Shown in pieces: positions 1-12,546 of a stretch of 64,000 nucleotides of DNA. This DNA comes from Catonia carolina (taxonomy: Eukaryota > Arthropoda > Insecta > Hemiptera > Achilidae), in the NCBI GenBank assembly GCA_035578175.1, contig JAQMRL010000006.1, forward strand, positions 18,015,506-18,079,505, read 5' to 3'. Position numbers and translations under genes: made by a program. How positions within the stretch are numbered: position 1 is the stretch's first letter; every line of letters begins with the position of its first letter. The notes beneath the pieces are model-generated. The model had not been told where the DNA came from. It ran no database searches and was given only the letters and a program-made list of their open reading frames with translations.

Positions 1-132
1 AGTGCTTCCAGAAACGTTCTGTCACCTCACAAGTCCTGAAATTGGCTCTATACGAGTGAAAACATTATAACTGAACAGCCCTACTTTTAGATAAATTGTA
101 ATTACCAGGAGGTTACACTTTAAATCACATGT

Positions 133-937
133 ATTGTTTTCATTTTGATTTGTTAAAATCAGGTTTTCATCAGATATACACGTTTTCAGGCCCCCTGAAT
201 TTAAAAAAAATATGTTTTTAGCGATTGGTCTGTGTGAACAAAATATTTTAACAGCGGAATAACGTGCGAAGTTGAAATTTAGAACGTAAATTAGGTACCA
301 CTACGCGACTCGACAGGAACATTTTCATCAAAATTGGTCATCGGGAAGTCGTTAATTTTTTTGTGCCGGTTTTTCATCTTTTTGGGATTTTTTCAGAAAT
401 TGCTTCTAAGTTACTATTTTTTTAAAATCACTTCTTAACTATATTTTACTTGCTCCACAAGATAGGAAACCTCTATATCTGCTGAAATGTTTTTGGAAGC
501 ATGTGCTCTCATGGTAAAAAATGTTTTTTTTTAAGATTACAGTCTTAATATGAATTTTAGAGCATTAAAAAACCTACAACTTTTATTAATTCAAACATTT
601 TTTACAACGCTTAATTTAGCGTCAATTATTGAATTTCTCTATTTTTCTCACTTAAATCGGTAAAAAATGGATTTTTTTTGAATATTGTAGCCTCAATGTG
701 CATTTTACGGCAAAAGTATATAATTACTGTTATAGAAAATTAAAAAACCCACAACTTTTATTTTTAACATTTTTTCTACGATGCTTAAGTTTAGCATCAA
801 TTATTAACTTTCCTTAGTGTTAACCCAATCAAAGGATTTTCATTTTACTTTAGTCACTCGTGATTAAAATTAGGTTATATTTTTTATTATTTACATTAGC
901 AAGAGAAAGTTTTATGAGTTTTTACACCAAAAACAAA
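133..937 (+). repeat. Family A (HINE-like) copy, old and diverged
   Basis: Matches the family A order: the 'GTTTTCA' block, the 'AGCGATTGGTCTGTGTG' block near 220, two core units and the 'GCAAGAGAAAGT' right repeat near 898, ending at a degraded hairpin. The left 13-mer is not recognisable and many positions differ from younger copies, so this is an old insertion. Confidence 0.7.
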
Positions 938-2160
938 ATTAATTTTTATGTAGTGGAAGTTACAATATTCTGATTCATAAACTTGTGAAATCATATTACC
1001 GTTATCGCTAAGTTATTATCAAAGTGGTTTCGACATTAGTAGGAAATTTTGTAACTGAAATACATAGTTATCAATGTTTTGATGGTGCGGTTTTAAGTAG
1101 GGATGAGAGTTTAGGACGAAGTTAGGAAAGTGAGGACTTACAAATGTCGTGTAATGTTAATCTACCCGTTTAGGAAATCAAAACCCACTATTCGATTATC
1201 GACTTGAGCATCCTAATCGACGTTGAAACGATCGTCTCGGTTTCCATTTCCGATGCCGTAACTCACCGAGTTACTGAGTTTGTCGGTAAAACTGTTTAAT
1301 GCTTTGTACATAATTCGTGAGATACCAGCACGTGTGGTCGCACTTCCTTCTCTTCTCACCCAATACCTTTTCGAATATTTTCCCTCTCTGATTCTCTTTC
1401 CCTCTCTTATAAAATATATATACACAATCCAACACTAACACACATATAAATATATACATAATTTCTTGTGTGTCACCGCGTGAAGTTGTACTTCACTTTA
1501 AGACCCAGATGTGCGCTTTTCTACTGCTTTGAGGAATTACCATATTTCAACTAAGTAGAGGGAAGATAAGTTAGCTACGGATTGCAAGTGAAATACGTAC
1601 AGTCTGGTCTATGAACATTCAATTACTTTCCCCTACATAAAACCCATACTATTCGTACCTAATATATTTATTTTACCAGACTGTACTTGTTTTCCTCCTA
1701 TACGATGATGGGTAGTATTTTATATAAATTATTCATGTGATAAAAATATACTTAAGCATTAAAATTTGGTAACAATATTCGGTAATAATATTCGGTAAAG
1801 CATATTTGGTTTTGGTATTTGCATAAAGAAAGATTTCCGGCACAGAAAAAGTCACTTAGATGACAAAAAGTAGATTTAATTTATTATAAATAGTTTAAAA
1901 AAAAAATTGTTTACATTGATTGTAAACGTACTTACTTCACTTTACGGTGAGGTTAATCCTGAGTAAAAAATAAAATATATTATCCTGAGAAAAATGTTTT
2001 AGGAGGTGAAAATATCAGGACGCGCAAAAGGAGTCCATCTAAGGTTACAATACTAAAAGCGGTACGGAGAAGGAGACCTTTGGTAATTCTCGTAAAATTT
2101 TCAAGATGTGTCACCGTTGAGTAGATTTAGCTGTAGTCTTTCTAAATTGTAAATATTTAA

Positions 2161-2182
2161 TCTGTCTGTCTGTCCGTCTGTC
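2161..2182. repeat. (TCTG)n microsatellite
   Basis: Five units of a TCTG tetramer with one TCCG variant. Confidence 0.9.
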
Positions 2183-2606
2183 ACCTACAGTGACAGAACC
2201 GCTGTTCTAATTCTAATGAAATGCGTAGAATTATTTTGTCCTGGCTCTGATTTGAATTTAAATTTATTTATTCATTCTATCAGATTCTGAAACCTTCAAT
2301 GTGTTACTAAATCATGTCTTCCTCTCGGTAACCATGTTTTTTCAAGTTCAATTACTTTTTGAACTTCACATCTTTTACTAACTCTTTTAAGTTCGGGTTC
2401 CGTAGTATTCCCTTTCCTCTTTTACACAGAACCTTACAATCGAAAATATATACAGTAATAGAGTCTTGTCATGGGCCCGATATATTTCCCCTTCTTTCTG
2501 TTCGTGTTTGCTATGAGTTTCCATTTTCATCCGATTCCTAGTTAAAATTCATTATTTGTCTTTCTCTCTGGCCGGCTACTGATCTTTCGCATTCGTCTTC
2601 ACAGCA

Positions 2607-2652
2607 ATATATAAATATATATATATATATAGCTATATATATATCTATATAC
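2607..2652. repeat. (TA)n microsatellite, imperfect
   Basis: AT-dinucleotide run interrupted by AGC and C, so partly self-complementary. Confidence 0.85.
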
Positions 2653-3044
2653 CATTAGCCGAGCTTAAATCACGTATTTTGTTATAACTTAAATTTCTGT
2701 TTGACAATCACACCTATAAAGTTATTAACAAAGCTTTAATATAAAGTCGGTATCCCCGGCGTTGTTATTTATACCCAGATCCGAACGAATCAAATTAGTC
2801 GTAGGTGTTAAAGATGTAACCCGGAAAAACCTTCAGACTACTCAGTAACCGTAGTGTCTAAGCGGGCTATTGTTAATTTGCAAGTAAAACATGCCAGAAC
2901 TTAAGATACCATGCCTTTTGTTTTGGATGACTCTTCTGACCTTCTTTGGGTGGGGTTTAACAAAACAGTCAGAATTGTAAGGTCCTCTGTCCATGAAATC
3001 GACAAGGCGTACTCTTTTTCATAATAAAACGGATTTTATGTATT

Positions 3045-3500
3045 TTTAGTCTTCTTCTTCTTCTTCTTCAACAATCTAGGATTAGGTCCTTTTCCGACAC
3101 CTAGTCACCGGCCGCCCCGGATCGCGCCATCCAATTGCTCTGTAACTTCTGACCAGTCCAGGAATAGTCCACATAGTTGTGGAGACATTCTTTCAAGATG
3201 ATCAGTCCATTTTGGCGGTATTCCATAATTATCTCCTTAAGAGAACACACATCTAACCCTCGCCGAATATCCTCATTTCTGAACCGATCCAGTCTACTAC
3301 TACAACCTTTAACTTTTCTCAAGAAGCGCATCTCTCCCGACTGAATGGAATTTTCATGTATTTTCTTCCAGACCTAGGACTCTCTGCCATATGTCAGTGT
3401 TGGAACTTCCACTGTCTTATGCAATTTCATTAATGTGCCAGTTTGGGCCCTTCCCTTCAAATTTCGATGTATTGTACCACAGATCCTATTACATTTTTGA
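3045..3500 (-). pseudogene. LINE 3' end fragment (C-terminal region of a non-LTR retrotransposon ORF2)
   Basis: Read on the minus strand, a 76-codon open stretch (3331-3101) contains motifs typical of the C-terminal region of LINE polyproteins in insects: 'RLDRFRNEDIRRGL', then a 'SLKEII..YRQNG' block. Downstream it runs into a GAA-rich 3' tail (plus strand CTTCTTC near 3050). Upstream sequence to about 3500 looks like the same frame broken by stops. The endonuclease and catalytic RT blocks are absent, so this is a 5'-truncated dead insertion, the usual fate of target-primed retrotransposons. Clade not assigned; the same 3' end recurs near 12,898 and 28,503. Confidence 0.65.
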
Positions 3501-3561
3501 ACCTTTTTTGTGGTACATCATTGTCATATGAAGAGGATAATGATGTATTTTTTTATTTATT

Positions 3562-3946
3562 GTTTTGTTGTTTTAGTCAATCAGCTGAGAGGCTGGTTTG
3601 AACATCTAGAGGCTTTAATAAGTAAAGCTAGGAGTGAGTTGGTTTACCTATGCCTTCCTCACCGAAAGAAAGTATGCTTATCACCATGCCAGACCTCTGA
3701 AAAGCATCTACTTTCCACCCTGCAAATGACATTTTCACTTCATTCACCCAAGGGTCTGGCTGCATAATGAATTTCATTACTTTCAGATTAGATACCTTTT
3801 GACTAGTATTTTTTTTACGTTTACCTGTTCTTTTCAGTCATTTAATTGGCTGACCTTGTGATAAGAAACAAAAGTATTGTTTTAGTCCTGGAACTAACAT
3901 ATTGAGTGCAAATAATTTAATACTCCATTTGCCTGTTACGGGTAGA
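3562..3946 (-). repeat. Family B retroposon, antisense copy
   Basis: Starts at the (GTT)n end and runs through the 'GGCTGGTTTGAAC' block to 'CTGTTACGGG'. It lies directly downstream of the LINE fragment. Fairly diverged. Confidence 0.8.
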
Positions 3947-4179
3947 GGTTAGACCTAGATTGTCCATTATGTATAATGGCAAGAGAAAGTCGGGTTAGTG
4001 TTTTGCACTAGATTTTTAACTATTGTGTTACGAACTGGTACCCAAAATTTTTCACGAATTTCGAAGACGGATTGTTTCTTTTCAATAAAGTATCCCACCT
4101 TAAGCTGGTAGATATTCTGCTCAATCTGGACAAAATGATTGGTTAATACATACTAATGAGTTTGATCTATCATGAATAA

Positions 4180-4317
4180 TTTTTTACTTTCTCTTGCCTA
4201 TATGAATGTATAGGAAGGACAGTATTGTTTTCATGTCGATTTTTCGAAATCGAGTTTTCACCGGATCTACACGATTTCGAACCCCCTGAACTCAAAAAAA
4301 CATGTTTTTAGCGATTG

Positions 4318-4352
<35 letters not shown>

Positions 4353-5135
4353 CAGAATATCTCAAGAACGGAACATCGTACGAACTTGAAACTTAAAACT
4401 TAAGTTACAAACCACTACCGCACCCGACACGAACATTTTCATCAAAATCGGTCAACCGGAAGTAGTAGTTTATTCGTGTAATTTTTAACTTTTTTCGATT
4501 TTCTCAAAAACTCGTTCTACGATTTTTTTTTTAAATCACCTGGTTTACTAAATTTTTTATGCTCTACAAGATAGGGTAGGCGCCATGTTTGTTGAAATTC
4601 TCGGTGAGGCGTTTTTCACGTAAGAAATTGTTTTTTTACGATTGCGGCGTTAATATGCATTTTAGCGCAAAAATATATTATAATTAAAAATGTAGAATAT
4701 TTAAAATTCTACAACTTTTATTTCAAACATTTTTTTTGTATAACGCTTAGTTTAGCGGTAATTAGCAATTTTCTGTTTTTTTTCTCACGAAAACGTGTGA
4801 AAAATTTATTTTTTAAGATTTCGGCCTTAGTATGCATTTTACGACAAAAGTGTAGTATATAATAGAATTTATAGGAAATTAAAAGATCTACAACTTTTAT
4901 TTAAAGCATTTTTTGTACAGTTCCTAGTTTAGCGTGAAAGAGCGATTTTCCGTATTTTTAAGCCGAACTGAGGTTGATTTTCATTTGCGTCTTTCATATA
5001 TGATTAAAATTAGGTTATGTTTATTGAGGTTAGTTTTTTGTTTATTTCTAATGTTTTATTACTAATGTTAGGTTTATTGTTAATTATTTGCATTGGCAAG
5101 AAAAAATTGTGTGATTGTTTCACACCAGATTTTTT
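4180..5135 (+). repeat. Family A (HINE-like), full length
   Basis: Begins at a T-tract plus ACTTTCTCTTGCC and ends with GGCAAGAAAAAATT, the hairpin GTGTGAttgttTCACAC and a T-tract. Carries a long (GT)n tract at 4319-4350 and two core tandem units. Confidence 0.85.
4319..4350 (+). repeat. (GT)n microsatellite inside family A
   Basis: Pure TG/GT run at the position where shorter family A copies have only GTCTGTGTG. Confidence 0.95.
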
Positions 5136-6574
5136 TTCTTTTCAGTATCTTAGGCACAGCATTATTCATAAGAACCCTCTGTTTTAAAAAGCTGCTTATG
5201 CATACATACATACCTATTTGTCCGTACGCATCTGAATGTATTTGGACGTGTCAGCTGTCAGCTGTTATAGGCACCCTTTTCCCCCCTTTTTTAATAATCA
5301 ATTCAAATTTGAAACGCTTTGTTTAAAACATACCTGACATAGACATGTTTGCTTCTCTCAAACCCACACATCGTAGAAGTTTTATCTACACCATGTTAAT
5401 TTTTTTTTAAATTTTTACTTCATTGAACATAATGTACTCGTATTATAACAATATTTAACAACATGACTATATGAAGGGTTTACCGTTTGATTTAAATTAT
5501 CTTCTTTCTTAGTGAAGGGTCTTTTTACTTGTTTTTTTACATCGTAAATAATGCGTTTAAATTGTTTGTACATTTTTTATTGTGCGTATGTAACTTTTAA
5601 GCACTCTTAATGAGAGATCTGTTCGTAACGTTTTTAATTTAAAAATCAATCAATTAATCTCGTAACAGTTTCAACATGTTTTTTATATGTTATTTACATT
5701 TTTGTAAATACGAAAAGGTTTTTTTTGCCCATGGACAAAGAAGTATGTTCATAATATTGAATACAAAAAATGTTTTGTACAATATCGAATCTTTTACAAT
5801 CCATTTCCTAATTATTGTATCATTGAATGTAATAATTTGTTTTAGAAATTGTATATTTTTTTAAAAAATTCATTGTTTTAAGCTCTAGCTTTGTTTTTAA
5901 ACCTCTTTTGTATTGCGTTACTAAATACGTGTAAAAGAAGAGAATACCTATCCTAGGACATGGCTTTTAGCCGTGGTTGGGTAGGTCAATTTCCTCCAAC
6001 TCGTTCATTGTGAATTGTTGAAAGTACTAATAATGTGTATGGGTTACTATTGTAATAAAATATAGAAATAATATTTTATTATTATTATTATTTTCTTCCT
6101 TGTACACACTTATATACTTTATTAACATGTTTTTTTATCAAATATAGGTATATTTCTACACAATGGTTGTATATAAAAACAAATATGATATTTTCCTGCA
6201 GTAGACAGGCTTAATAATAAAACGAAGTAATAAGAGTTTTAGTAATTTTGCAAAATTAGGTCAGATCTGGCATTTTATAATATGTACACCACCTCAAATT
6301 ATTACCTACGCAAAAGCCAAAACTTATCACTCAAAAAATAATAGAAAAGATGATAACTCATTGTAACAGAATATGTTACTGTTTAAATGTGTAAATATAT
6401 AAAATAATTTTCAAAACATAAAAATAACAGTACATAGCCCCTTCCTCCACTAGCATGTCCTTAATCTGTCGATATAGAACATTTTATGTCATCTACTTAA
6501 CTAATTATGGACTCAACACCTTAATTAATCATAAAAAGTAAGTTTTTGAATAAATGTCTCATAGCACCTTCATC
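5136..6574. other. No gene recognised; AT-rich unassigned DNA
   Basis: Contains an (ATT)n run at 6071-6092 and many T-tracts. Open frames here are short and compositionally driven. Nothing resembles a transposon end. Confidence 0.5.
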
Positions 6575-6976
6575 CACTCATTTCTTCAATTATTTGCACT
6601 CGATCTGCTTGTTCTAGGGCTACAAAAAATAGTTTTGTTTCTTATCACATGGTCAGCTAATTATATGACTGAAACAGTTAAGAACAAAAGAGGTAGAGAT
6701 GTAAAAGACAATAGTCAGAGGAATTATCTTCTCTGAGAATAATAAATTTCATTATGTAGCCAGACCGTGTGGTAAACAAAGTGAATGTGTAATTTTCAGG
6801 GTGGTAATGATTGGATGGTTTTTGAGGGCCTGGCATACCGATAAGCACTCTTTTCTACTCAGTGAGGAAAGCAATTGTAAACCAACTTACTCCTCCTCGT
6901 TTTATTTAGTAAAACCTCTAGAGGTTGAAACTACCCTTTTGGCTGATGACCTAAACGACAATAACATACTCAAAAT
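6575..6976 (+). repeat. Family B retroposon, sense copy
   Basis: Runs from the 'TATTTGCACTCGATCTG' region to 'GCTGATGACCTAAACGACAA' at the (AAC)n tail; the extreme 5' head is missing. Forms a tail-to-tail inverted pair with the antisense copy starting at 7068. Confidence 0.8.
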
Positions 6977-7067
6977 TTACGAGTATGAAAAAAGGTTTTG
7001 AAAAGAAAAAAAGTGTCAAGATAATTTTGGTTTTTTACTAAGGAAAGGAAAGATGGTATTCAATTGT

Positions 7068-7458
7068 AGTTTAGGTCAAAAGCCAAAAGGCTGGTTTGAA
7101 CCTCTAGAGGTTTTACTAAGTAAAACGACGGGTGTATTGGTTACCGTGTCTTCCAAACCGAGTACAAAATTAGCCTATGCTTATCAGCATGCCAGGCCAT
7201 CTGAAAGGCATCTACTCTGAACCCTGCAAATGACACCTTCACTTCATTAACCACAGGGTGTGGCTGTTTAATGAAATTCATTACTTTCAGAGGCGATAAC
7301 TTTGATTAGTGTCTTTTAAATCTCTACCTCTCTGTTCTTAAGTGCTTCAGTCATATAATTAGCTGATCATGTGATAAGAAAAAGAACTATTTTTTGTAGC
7401 CCTGGAACTAGCAGATCGAGTGCAAATAATTTAACATTTCACCTGCCTGTTATCGGCG
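7068..7458 (-). repeat. Family B retroposon, antisense copy
   Basis: From 'TTTAGGTCAAAAGCC' to 'CTGTTATCGGC'. About 90 bp separates it from its inverted partner at 6575-6976. Confidence 0.82.
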
Positions 7459-7515
7459 TTGGTATTCAATAAAAAAATATATAGACTATTAATAATTCGT
7501 ATTGAATTTGTTATA

Positions 7516-7692
7516 TTTTTACTTTCTCTTGCCTATATGAATGTATAGGAAGGAAAGTGTTGTTTTCATGTTGATTTTTCGAAATCGAGTTTTCACCAGA
7601 TCTACACGTTTTCAGACCCCTGAACCCCCCCAAAAAAACATGTTTTAGCGATTGGTCTGTGTGTGTGTCTGTGTGCGCGCGCGCGTGCGTGC

Positions 7693-7727
<35 letters not shown>

Positions 7728-8484
7728 CAGAATATCTCAAGAACGGAACATCGTACGAACTTGAAACTTAAGTTAGATACTGACTGCTACCGGACCCGAC
7801 ACAAACATTTTCATCAAAATCCGTCAACCGGAAGTAGTAGTTTATCGTGTCATTTTTCGCTTTTTTGCGATTTTCTCAAAAACGGCTCCTACTATTTTTT
7901 TAAAAAATCGCCTCATTTTCTATATTTTTTATGCTCTACAAGATAGGATAGGCGCCATTTATCTGCTAAAATTGTTGAGGAGGCTGTTTTCTCGTAAATT
8001 GTTTTGTTTAAGATTGCTGCTTTAATATGCATTTTAGCGCAAAAATGTATATAATAATATTTGTAGAGAATTTAAAATCTTACAACTTTTACTTCAAACT
8101 TTTTTTGTATAGGCTAATGCTTAGTTTATCGGTAATTAGCTGTTTTTTCTCACGAAATCGTGTAAAAAATCGATTTTTTTTTAAGATTTCAGCCTTATTA
8201 TGCATTTTACGACAAAAAAGTATAATCAGATTTATAGGAAATTAAAAGATCTACAACTTTTATTTAGAGCATTTTTCTCTACACTGCCTAGTTTAGCGTA
8301 AAAGAGTGATTTTCCGTTTTTAAAGCCAAACTGAGGTTGACTTTTATCTTACCTTTTTCACTCATGATTAAAATAAGATTATTTTGTTTATTTCTGACGT
8401 TTTATTACTAATCTTTGGTTATATTGTTAATTATTTGCTTTGACAAGAAAAAGTCGTGTGAATATTTCACACCAGATTTTTTTT
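7516..8484 (+). repeat. Family A (HINE-like), full length
   Basis: Complete left 13-mer and 3' hairpin; carries a long (GT)n/(GC)n tract at 7660-7724. An imperfect direct repeat of about 60 bp lies just outside both ends (about 7448-7515 and 8490-8555). Confidence 0.88.
7660..7724 (+). repeat. (GT)n/(GC)n microsatellite inside family A
   Basis: About 65 bp of alternating purine-pyrimidine sequence, including GCGCGCGCG; potentially Z-DNA-forming. Confidence 0.95.
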
Positions 8485-9587
8485 ATTAGGTGATTGTATT
8501 CAGTTAAAAAATATATACTGTATTGATAATTCGTATTGAATTTATTGTATTTTTATTATTTTAATGTTAACAGAGTTCATTTACAACTTTGTCAAAATAT
8601 ATTGCACAAATTTTACAATACGTAAATTAAGATTTCAAAAAGTGATTTCTATTTTTTTTTGTTTGATTAAAAACATGGTCTACCCATGTTTACATACACG
8701 TGGGTTTAACGTGTAATCGCGATAAAGTGTTTGAATCTGAACAATAAAGAAAGGTTGAATTTTAAAGCTTTTTTTATGATTGCCAGTAAATCGTTTTAGT
8801 GGAGGGAGATCTCTATTCATTTACCAACCCGATCCACTACTAGAAACGTAACTAAACTGAGTGTAAGGGTGGGGTTGGGTGGCAGTGGATATTGAGTACA
8901 AGAGTAAAAGAGTGTATCAATCTGCATTCAAGACCATCCACCGTACTAGTGGAGATAAGTATCGCATGTGGGTCTTTAAAAAAGAAGCGAATAGCTCGAT
9001 AATAGCTCTCTACTTACCCTTCCATCCACAATTAGCCGACTATTGTTAAACATATAAGCCCCAGAAGAAGGCTCTTAAAGTGTTGAGTCATACAGCTGCC
9101 GTTTAAACAAAAATCTCCAGACCTGCACTCAAAAAAACACTGAATTGTAAGCATACATAAATGTTTCATTCATGTGTTTTTAAACATTTCTAAACACCTG
9201 CTGCCATCTGGTGCACAATTTTTATCAAAGTTAAAATTAATTATTAATTAAAATTGCACTGTAATTGGTTTTTAAATGCGTACTTGATCTGAAGGGTGGT
9301 TTTTAATATACTATAAAAAATCTATTATGAAATACTAATAAAGATATTTTTATGAACTCCTACGTTATGTATTATGTATAATTTTTTTTTAATGTCCAGC
9401 TGTTAATTTAATGAAATTGTTTTACCGGTGGAACAAAAGTGTTACTTAATAATACCTAATATATATTTTTTTTCATTTAATTACACAGTAGCTGTTACAC
9501 CCATGTTTTTCTCAAATAGTAAAGAGATATTGTTAAAATGACTGGGTCAATGAAATTTTAAAACTAATATAAATTAAAACATCTGCT
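8485..9587. other. No gene recognised; unassigned DNA
   Basis: After the flanking direct repeat (8490-8555) this is mixed-composition sequence with no long open frame or transposon hallmark. Confidence 0.45.
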
Positions 9588-10060
9588 ATGAAACACTTAC
9601 CCGACTTTCTCTTGCCAATGTAAATAATGAACAATGTAGTTTATTCGTAATGTTTATTAATTTTTAATTTTTATTCGTGAGTGAATGAAAATTAATCTCC
9701 GTAGAACTTAAAAATATGGAAAGTCACTAATTGATGCTGAAAGTAGACTGTAAGAAAAATGCTTAAAATAAAAGTTGTAGATATGTTTATTTGTTATGAC
9801 CGAGTATACCCTTTTGTCGTAAATTGCATACTAAGACTGCAATCTCAAAAAAATGTCATATTATACGATTTTAATGAGAAAAATACAGAAAATCACTAAC
9901 TGACGCGCTGTAGAAAAATTGTAGAAAAAATAACGTAGATTAAAATAACTGTAGAAAAAATAACTAGTTAGCGCTATAGAAAAATTGTTATTTAATTCAT
10001 ACAATTTTTATTACCTATGATATACGCTTTTGCCAAAAAAATAAACATTAAGGCAATCTA
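9588..10060 (-). repeat. Family A fragment, antisense, diverged
   Basis: Begins at the right end (CACTTACCCGACTTTCTCTTGCC on the plus strand) and runs through two core units before being lost at about 10,060, next to an opposite-strand copy. Confidence 0.7.
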
Positions 10061-10082
10061 TATTAAAATGAATAAATAGAGA

Positions 10083-10180
10083 AGGGAAGTATTGTTTTCT
10101 TGTCGTTTTTCCAAAATTGCGTTTTTACTGCAAAAAGCGTTTTCAGGGCTCCAAACCAAAAAACAACTTTTTACCGATTG

Positions 10181-10219
<39 letters not shown>

Positions 10220-10690
10220 TGTGTGTGTGTGTGTGATGAAACAAAATATCCAAGAACGAAATATGCAATTCGTGCAATTTTTTAAAATTTTGAGATATTT
10301 ACAAAAGTTGCTCCTGCGATTTTTAAAAATCACCTTATTTACTACATTTTTTGTGCTCTACGAAATAGGATAATAAGAGCCCGCTAAGAGTCTGCTAAAA
10401 TTCGTGGAGACTGTGCTCTCGTGATAAAAAATATTTTTCAAGATTGGGGTCTTAATATGAATTTTAGGGCAAAAGCGTATTATTATCAAAGTTGTAGAGA
10501 ATGCAACTTAACATTATTTTCTGTAATACTTAGTTTAGCGTCAATTTGTGATGTTCTGTACTTTTAAGTCCTACAGAGGTTGACTTTCATTTTGCGTCAT
10601 TCACTGATTATTAAACATAAGTTATATTTTCCATAATTATATCCCTGGCAAAAGGAAGTCGTGTAAGTGTTTCACACCAAATTTTCCATT
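10083..10690 (+). repeat. Family A copy, internally shortened
   Basis: Has the 5' 'GTATTGTTTTC' block, a long (GT)n at 10,183-10,234, a reduced core and the 3' end 'GGCAAAAGGAAGTCGTG' with a degraded hairpin. It abuts the antisense copy at 9588-10,060. Confidence 0.72.
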
Positions 10691-10762
10691 CAGTTTAACC
10701 TTTCATTACAAGAAATTTTTACTGATATTCTTTCTGTCAGTTACTTTTTATTGACCTAACTA

Positions 10763-11175
10763 TTGTGCGTTTCCAAGCTCCGTGTAGTTGCGGGATGAAG
10801 GGTACAGGTGAGGTATAATGAATGAGTTACGCATGCTGGGCGAAAGATTGTTGTATTACTCTTGACAAAAAAACATTCGTTTTCAAACTTTCCGTTTTTA
10901 ACATATTTGTTTGTATTTATTACATTTATTTTTTACATATTTTAATATAAATTGGCAAGTTAAATATTATGAATCCGACCAAGTTAATAACCCGGTAGGC
11001 ATTTGTTAAATTAATGCGCCGGATGATAAGAATATTTTTGTCTAGTTAGTACACGCTACCACTACAAATGCATCAGCTGTAAAACACTACTAACTCATTC
11101 ATTCTCCCACTACTATAAAAACGCACTGCATTCCTTCCAACTACACGGAGCTGGGACTCAAGCAATATATAGCTA
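10763..11175. repeat. MITE/foldback-like element with imperfect inverted arms
   Basis: 'GCTCCGTGTAGTTG' near 10,780 is repeated in inverted form near 11,135-11,150, and 'GAATGAGTTA' near 10,821 is mirrored near 11,090. No coding capacity and no clear target duplication. Confidence 0.5.
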
Positions 11176-11864
11176 AGTGAGCTTCATTTCGAATAAACAA
11201 AGCATGTCAATGTTAGAGAAAGAAATCTTATAATTAATTTGGTAGTTTAACTCACGTTATAGCTTTTCTTTGGATTACTGAAGTAATAAATAAATTACAA
11301 TATTTTTTTAATATTGGAATTGCTCTAAATAAAACAAAATGTTACATCAGAAAAGTCGATTAGAAGAGAAAAAGTTGTAAGACCTATACTGCACGTGATT
11401 GTATTGTTACAACTTTTAGTAAAAGTTTAAATATAAACAACTTTTTAAATTCATTTCAGGTACAGAAGACAGTATTTAAAGTTAAGTTGTTTTTAGTTTT
11501 TTCTCGTTTTTTTAAACAATATAAAAAAGACAGAAGAACAACTTCGGTTAAAAACAACTTATAAATGTACAAGTAAACTTTCTGTAGTATTACTGCAGTA
11601 CAATTCTCTTTATCCTTCGACATTTAACTAAAAATGGAAAAGTACTAAATGAGTGAACAAATTTGTTCTTTTAAAGTTTAAAAAGAAAACAAAGACTTAC
11701 GTGTCGTTAAAAGATTAAATTTTATTTTTTTACAACTACTCAGGTCTGTAGATTAAGTTCAATGTATTATAACGTATTTAAGATAGTTTGTTAGTTTTAA
11801 GTCTGATGTTAACATGCATTATCAGCTTTTTAATAATGAAAATAATAATAATATTTATTCTTAA
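11176..11864. other. No gene recognised; AT-rich unassigned DNA
   Basis: No open frame of note and no repeat shared with the rest of the window was seen. Confidence 0.45.
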
Positions 11865-12505
11865 AGAAGTTTAAATAAAAATATAAGTAAAGTTTCAAAT
11901 TGTAGGGTTGTGCACTCACGGATTTAAAATGTCTTATGAATTAGTATAAGACGCTAAAAATACATTTCAGTTATTCAGATTTGAACTTAACATTGTTTCG
12001 TATTGTTCTCTCTTAAAAATAAATTGCTAATTTATAATATGTTTCTTAAACCTGTTTCGTTTTACGAAGTCAAACTTTGGGGAACTACCAACGGAAGTAA
12101 CATATAGGTAATTTAAAGGTTCCAGAATAAAGTTATTCGGGATGACAAGGGCGCCATGGTTTGACTTTTGAATGGTGCATTTCTGCATTATTTGCAAACT
12201 ATGGCGGCCTTGTTACAGCCCGAATAATTTTATTCAGGAACCTTTGAACTACCTGTATGTTACTTCTGCTGGTAGTTCCTCAAAGTTGAACTCCGTACAA
12301 CCAAAGTGATTTAAGTATCATCTTGTAAATTAGCAGTTTAATTTAAGGAGAGAACAATACGGAAAAATGTAAAATTTAAATCTGAATTACTGAAATGGCT
12401 CTTTAGCGTCGGTGGAAAGAACACAAACGGAATTATTACACCTTTAAATCTGTGAGCGCACAACCTGATATTTTTAAACTTCATTTATATTTTAATTTAA
12501 AACTT
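11865..12505. repeat. Large foldback (near-palindromic) element
   Basis: Two arms of about 300 bp are inverted copies around a centre near 12,185. Matched pairs include 'GTTGTGCACTCAC' (11,906) with 'GTGAGCGCACAAC' (12,453), 'GTATTGTTCTCTC' with 'GAGAGAACAATAC', and 'GGTAGTTCC' (12,272) with 'GGAACTACC' (12,081). There is no coding frame. Superfamily not assigned. Confidence 0.75.
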
Positions 12506-12546
12506 TTTCGACTGCCATAGTCAAAAAAGTTCAAATGAATTGATGT

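Larger units (their letters stand above)
938..3044. other. No gene recognised; AT-rich unassigned DNA
   Basis: Holds only short chance open frames of 60-70 codons on either strand. Simple tracts at 2161 and 2607 are listed separately. No transposon ends or splice-supported exons are visible. Confidence 0.5.

Noticed and set aside
7659..7946. 95-codon frame starting in a (GT)n tract, and similar ones at 10,058-10,373
   Set aside because: Cys/Val or His/Thr runs are translations of the microsatellite.
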